This document shows positions 60,829 through 64,000 of a DNA stretch of 64,000 nucleotides, piece after piece (positions within the stretch are counted from its first letter, which is position 1; each line of letters starts with the position of its first letter). Origin of the DNA: Thiocapsa marina 5811 (GTDB taxonomy: Bacteria; Pseudomonadota; Gammaproteobacteria; Chromatiales; Chromatiaceae); the NCBI RefSeq assembly GCF_000223985.1, contig NZ_AFWV01000021.1:1-64000 (forward strand), given 5' to 3'. The position numbers and the translations under genes are program-made. A model generated the notes under the pieces. The model was not told the DNA's origin. It did not search any database and saw only the letters and a program-made list of their open reading frames with translations.

Positions 60829-62622
60829 ATGACCCATTCCTTCCTCCGTTCGACCGAAAAACCGACCCTGGGTCGGTCTTTCCCCCGGGCGTCCCGCCAG
60901 GCGCCCGGCGTCTTGTTGGCCGCGGCCATCCTGACCTTAACCGGATGCGATCTGCCGCACGGCCCGGGCTTGGGCCATGGTCACGACCACGAGCCCGGAA
61001 GCGGGCACGACCACGGCGCCGAACAGGCTCCGGCGCACGACGACCATGGCACCGCCGGGCACGATCAGGCGGCGGATCACGACCCGGACCACGACGACCA
61101 CGGCGGTCATGACCAAGCGCAAGAGGCTCGCGACGACGAGCAGGGTCACGGGCATGATCCGGGGGCCATCGCGGTCACCCACTTCACCGCGCTCACCGAG
61201 TTGTTCGTCGAGTTCCCGCCGCTCACGGTGGGGCAGGCGTCGGGATTCGCGGCCCATCTCACCCGGCTGGAGGACTTTCGCCCGGTCGCCGAGGGAACAG
61301 TAAGCGTGCGCCTGTCCGGGGGCGGACTGCCGGATGAGGTCTTCAGCATGGATGCCCCATCGATCCCCGGCATCTTCCGCCCGGTGGCGATCCCCGAGCA
61401 TGCCGCGGAGCGTCGTGTTGCGTTGACCCTGGAGTCGCCGGGGCTGACCGCCACACACGATCTCGGGACCTACCGAGTCTATCCCGACCGGGAAAGCGCC
61501 TTGGCCGACCAGCCCCCCGAGGAGGAGGCGGGCGAGGAGATCGGCTTCCTCAAGGAGCAGCAGTGGAAGGTGGATTTCGCCACGGCGGCGGTGCAGCGGC
61601 GAGCGCTCCATGCCTCGGTTCGGGCCACCGGCGTGATCAAGGCCCGCAAGGACGGCGAGGCGGTGGTCGGCGCCCCGACCGCCGGACATCTGCTGGCGAG
61701 CGACGCCTTTCCCCGGATCGGGACGCGCGTGTCCGCCGGGCAAGCGCTGGCGACCATCCTGCCCAAGGTCGCGGGCGACCAGGTCGACGTCGCCTCCCTG
61801 GAGCTGGCGGTGGAGCGCGCGCGCTCCGAGCATGAGTTCGCCCGGCGCGAGCAGGAGCGCCTGAAGCAGCTCGTCGCCCAGCGCGCGGCGTCCACGCGGG
61901 ATCTGAACGAGGCCGAGAACGCCGAGCGCGTGGTCAAGGCGGAGCTGGTCGCGGCCACCGAGCGGCTCGCCCGCCACCGGCGCGCCCTGGGCGGCGATGG
62001 CTCGACCGAAGACCTGGGCATTCAGGTGCGCGCGCCGATCGCCGGCACGCTGGCCGAGATCCTGGTCACCGCCGGCAGCTACGTGGACGAGGGCGACGAG
62101 ATGTTCCACATCGTCGACACGGAGCGCCTTTGGTTGGAGGCGAGCGTCGCGGAGGCCGACGTGGGCCGCCTGCGCGACCCGCAACGGGCCTGGTTCTCGA
62201 TCGAGGGGTTCCAAGGGAGCTTCACCGTCGACCCGGCGACCGGCGGGCAGCTCGTCGCCTTCGGCACCCTGGTCGATCCCGTGCGGCGGACCGTGCCGCT
62301 GGTGTTCGAGCTGCCCAATCCAGAGGGTCGACTGCGGGTCGGCATGTTCGCCGACGTGCGCGTCTCCACCGGCGAACATGCCGAGGGCACGGCACTGCCG
62401 GTCTCCGCCATCGTCGAGGAGGCGGGCCAGGACGTGGTCTACGTGATGCTCGGCGGCGAGTCCTTCGAGCGGCGCGTGGTGCGCTTGGGGCTTCGCGACG
62501 GCGATTTTGTCCAAGTCGTCGAGGGCGTCGCACCCGGGGAGCGGGTGGTGACCCGCGGCGCCTATCTGGTTCGGCTCGCCGGGACATCCCCGGCGGCGGC
62601 CGGCCACGGCCACGCGCATTGA
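60829..62622 (+). CDS. RND metal-efflux periplasmic adaptor (CzcB/CusB type) with His-rich N-terminus
   Basis: A 597-residue lipoprotein (LTLTGCDLPHG lipobox near residue 40). Residues about 45-105 are a His/Asp-rich metal-binding stretch (GHGHDHEPGSGHDHG, HDDHGGHDQAQE). An adaptor core follows: beta strands (VQRRALHASVRATGVIKARK), a hairpin coiled coil (LAVERARSEHEFARREQERL), lipoyl parts (IQVRAPIAGTLAEILVTAGS) and the barrel (FTVDPATGGQLVAFGTLVDP, LPVSAIVEEAGQDVVYVMLG). It links the inner-membrane pump to an outer-membrane channel. The gene is 7 bp after the M56 gene, in the same operon. Confidence 0.92.
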   Translation: MTHSFLRSTEKPTLGRSFPRASRQAPGVLLAAAILTLTGCDLPHGPGLGHGHDHEPGSGHDHGAEQAPAHDDHGTAGHDQAADHDPDHDDHGGHDQAQEARDDEQGHGHDPGAIAVTHFTALTELFVEFPPLTVGQASGFAAHLTRLEDFRPVAEGTVSVRLSGGGLPDEVFSMDAPSIPGIFRPVAIPEHAAERRVALTLESPGLTATHDLGTYRVYPDRESALADQPPEEEAGEEIGFLKEQQWKVDFATAAVQRRALHASVRATGVIKARKDGEAVVGAPTAGHLLASDAFPRIGTRVSAGQALATILPKVAGDQVDVASLELAVERARSEHEFARREQERLKQLVAQRAASTRDLNEAENAERVVKAELVAATERLARHRRALGGDGSTEDLGIQVRAPIAGTLAEILVTAGSYVDEGDEMFHIVDTERLWLEASVAEADVGRLRDPQRAWFSIEGFQGSFTVDPATGGQLVAFGTLVDPVRRTVPLVFELPNPEGRLRVGMFADVRVSTGEHAEGTALPVSAIVEEAGQDVVYVMLGGESFERRVVRLGLRDGDFVQVVEGVAPGERVVTRGAYLVRLAGTSPAAAGHGHAH

Positions 62623-62629
62623 GGCGGCC

Positions 62630-64000
62630 ATGATCGCAAACATCATCCGCTGGTCGTTGAAGAACCGCCTGTTCGTGCTGACGGGCTCTCTGCTGCTGCT
62701 CCTGTGGGGCGGTTACGAGACGCTGCGGATGCCCGTGGATGTCTTCCCCGACCTGACCGCGCCGACGGTCACCGTCGTGGTCGAGGCCCACGGCATGGCG
62801 CCCCAGGAGTTGGAGACCCTGGTCACCTTCCCCATCGAGACGGCGCTGAACGGTGCCTCCGGGGTCCGCCGGGTGCGCTCCTCCACCGGGGTCGGCATCG
62901 CCGTGATCAACGTCGAGTTCGAGTGGGGTACGAACGTCTACCAGGCGCGCCAGGTCGTCGCCGAGAAGCTCCAGCTGGTCCGCGGCGCGCTCCCCCCGGA
63001 GATCCCGCAGCCGATTCTGGCCCCGGTCACATCCATCATGGGCGAGATCATGTTCATCGCCCTGACCTCGGACCGGCATGACGAGATGGAGCTCAAGACG
63101 ACCGCCGATTGGACCTTGCGCCGGCGCCTGCTGGCCGTTCCGGGTGTCGCCGAGGTGATCTCCACGGGCGGCGAGACCAAGCAGTTCCAGGTGGTCATCA
63201 ATCCCGCGCGGCTGGCGGCCTACGGGATCGCCGTCGACGAGGTCATCGAGGCGCTTGCGCGCTCCAACGAGAACATCTCCGCCGGCTTCTATGCCGAGGG
63301 CGGGCAGGAATTTCTGATCCACGGGCTGGGACGGGTGCAGTCCCCGGAGGATATCGCCGAGACCCTGGTGGCCATGCGCGGCGGCGAGCCGGTGCTGGTC
63401 AAGCACATCGCCAAGGTGCGCATCGGGCCGGACCTCAAACGCGGCGCGGGGGCGACCAACGGCCGGCCCGCCGTGGTGATCGGCATCCAGAAGCAGCCGA
63501 CGGCGAACACCCTGAGCCTGACCCGGTCCATCGACGCCGTGCTGGCGGACCTCCAGACCGCTCTGCCCGAGGGCATGCACATCGAGACCCATGTCTTCCG
63601 CCAAGCGGACTTCATCGGCCTCGCTATCGACAACCTGGTGCACGCCCTGCGCGACGGCGGCCTGCTGGTGATCCTCATCGTCTTCGCCTTCCTGGCGAGC
63701 CTGCGCGCGACCCTGATCAGCCTGATCGCGATCCCCCTGTCGCTCGTCACCGCGCTGCTCGCCATGAGCGCCATGGGTGCGACCATCAACACCATGACCC
63801 TGGGCGGCATGGCGATCGCCCTGGGCGCCCTGGTCGACGATGCCATCATCGTGGTGGAGAACATCGTGCGCCGGCTGCGCGAGCGCCAAACCCTGCCCGA
63901 GGGCGAACGGCCCGCGGCGCTGGCAACCGTCTACCACGCGACCCGCGAGATCCAGGGCTCCATCGTCTTCGCGACCCTGATCATCATGCTGGTGTTTCTG
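62630..64000 (+). CDS. Heavy-metal RND efflux pump (CzcA/CusA family), partial
   Basis: ATG 62630 starts 7 bp after the adaptor; the frame runs off the window at 457 codons of an expected ~1,040. N-terminal helix and porter domain: MIANIIRWSLKNRLFVLTGS, MPVDVFPDLTAPTVTVVVEA (the VFPDLxxPxVxV signature of heavy-metal RND pumps), HGMAPQELETLVTFPIETAL, NGASGVRRVRSSTGVGIAVI. Transmembrane segments: GLLVILIVFAFLASLRATLI and TLGGMAIALGALVDDAIIVV (GxLVDDAIxxVEN, the proton-relay region with two Asp), then VFATLIIMLVFL. It exports divalent metal ions or copper; specificity cannot be decided from this part. Confidence 0.95.
   Translation, partial: MIANIIRWSLKNRLFVLTGSLLLLLWGGYETLRMPVDVFPDLTAPTVTVVVEAHGMAPQELETLVTFPIETALNGASGVRRVRSSTGVGIAVINVEFEWGTNVYQARQVVAEKLQLVRGALPPEIPQPILAPVTSIMGEIMFIALTSDRHDEMELKTTADWTLRRRLLAVPGVAEVISTGGETKQFQVVINPARLAAYGIAVDEVIEALARSNENISAGFYAEGGQEFLIHGLGRVQSPEDIAETLVAMRGGEPVLVKHIAKVRIGPDLKRGAGATNGRPAVVIGIQKQPTANTLSLTRSIDAVLADLQTALPEGMHIETHVFRQADFIGLAIDNLVHALRDGGLLVILIVFAFLASLRATLISLIAIPLSLVTALLAMSAMGATINTMTLGGMAIALGALVDDAIIVVENIVRRLRERQTLPEGERPAALATVYHATREIQGSIVFATLIIMLVFL

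Noticed and set aside
1-64000. CRISPR arrays, rRNA, tRNA genes
   Set aside because: No regularly spaced repeats and no convincing RNA gene were seen by eye; a covariance-model search would be decisive.

Overview
The window (64 kb, high GC) looks like chromosome of a gammaproteobacterial purple sulfur bacterium, most likely Chromatiaceae (a Thiocapsa-type genome). The strongest pointer is a complete aprM-aprB-aprA operon at 41.9-45.2 kb, encoding dissimilatory APS reductase with the AprM membrane anchor as used in sulfur-oxidizing phototrophs. A SulP anion transporter lies a few kb away. The taxonomic call is inference from gene content and composition; no rRNA or tRNA gene was seen.

Layout. 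0-1 kb: two unrelated transposase remnants around a large palindrome. 1-7.4 kb: a peptidoglycan-binding-domain protein, a double formylglycine-generating-enzyme-like (FGE) membrane protein with a PEGA domain, and a SLOG plus multi-TM (SLATT-like) protein, a combination typical of nucleotide-sensing conflict systems. 7.4-9.8 kb: gene-poor, carrying a dispersed 11-bp repeat. 9.8-14.8 kb: lower-GC island with an ankyrin/PG-binding protein, a paralogue of the first PG-binding protein and a PDZ membrane protein. 14.8-24.1 kb: a relic HipA kinase, a frameshifted helical-repeat/FGE protein and a truncated exonuclease on the minus strand; then on the plus strand a MoxR-like AAA ATPase, a TraB/GumN-like protein, a TPR-like protein and a secreted RCC1-repeat protein. 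This is the best candidate for an undescribed system.

24.1-32.9 kb is mobile: an IS1634-like element with a nonsense-mutated transposase, a tyrosine integrase, dinB, a collapsed F-type conjugation cluster (traL, traE and an in-frame traK::traB fusion), a DUF1778/GNAT toxin-antitoxin pair and an IS3 relic. 32.9-41.3 kb returns to chromosomal genes: a YqaA-like membrane protein, an orphan sensor kinase, a DUF692 (multinuclear iron oxidase)/HvfC pair without a visible peptide precursor but beside an ECF sigma relic, and an alpha/beta hydrolase. 41.9-47.6 kb is the apr operon with a terminator, followed by small genes and two SlyD-like FKBP paralogues.

47.8-57.3 kb carries SulP and a translationally coupled partner, a DUF433 antitoxin with a broken DUF5615 toxin, an N-truncated AI-2E transporter, a Uma2 nuclease, a DUF1538/P-II-like/P-II-like operon and a HlyD-type adaptor operon. 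57.3-58.7 kb is a graveyard (palindrome, M48 protease tail, cytochrome c pseudogene). 58.7-64 kb holds a secreted TrmO-fold protein and a metal-efflux operon: BlaI-type repressor, M56 peptidase, His-rich CzcB-type adaptor and CzcA-type RND pump, the last running off the end.
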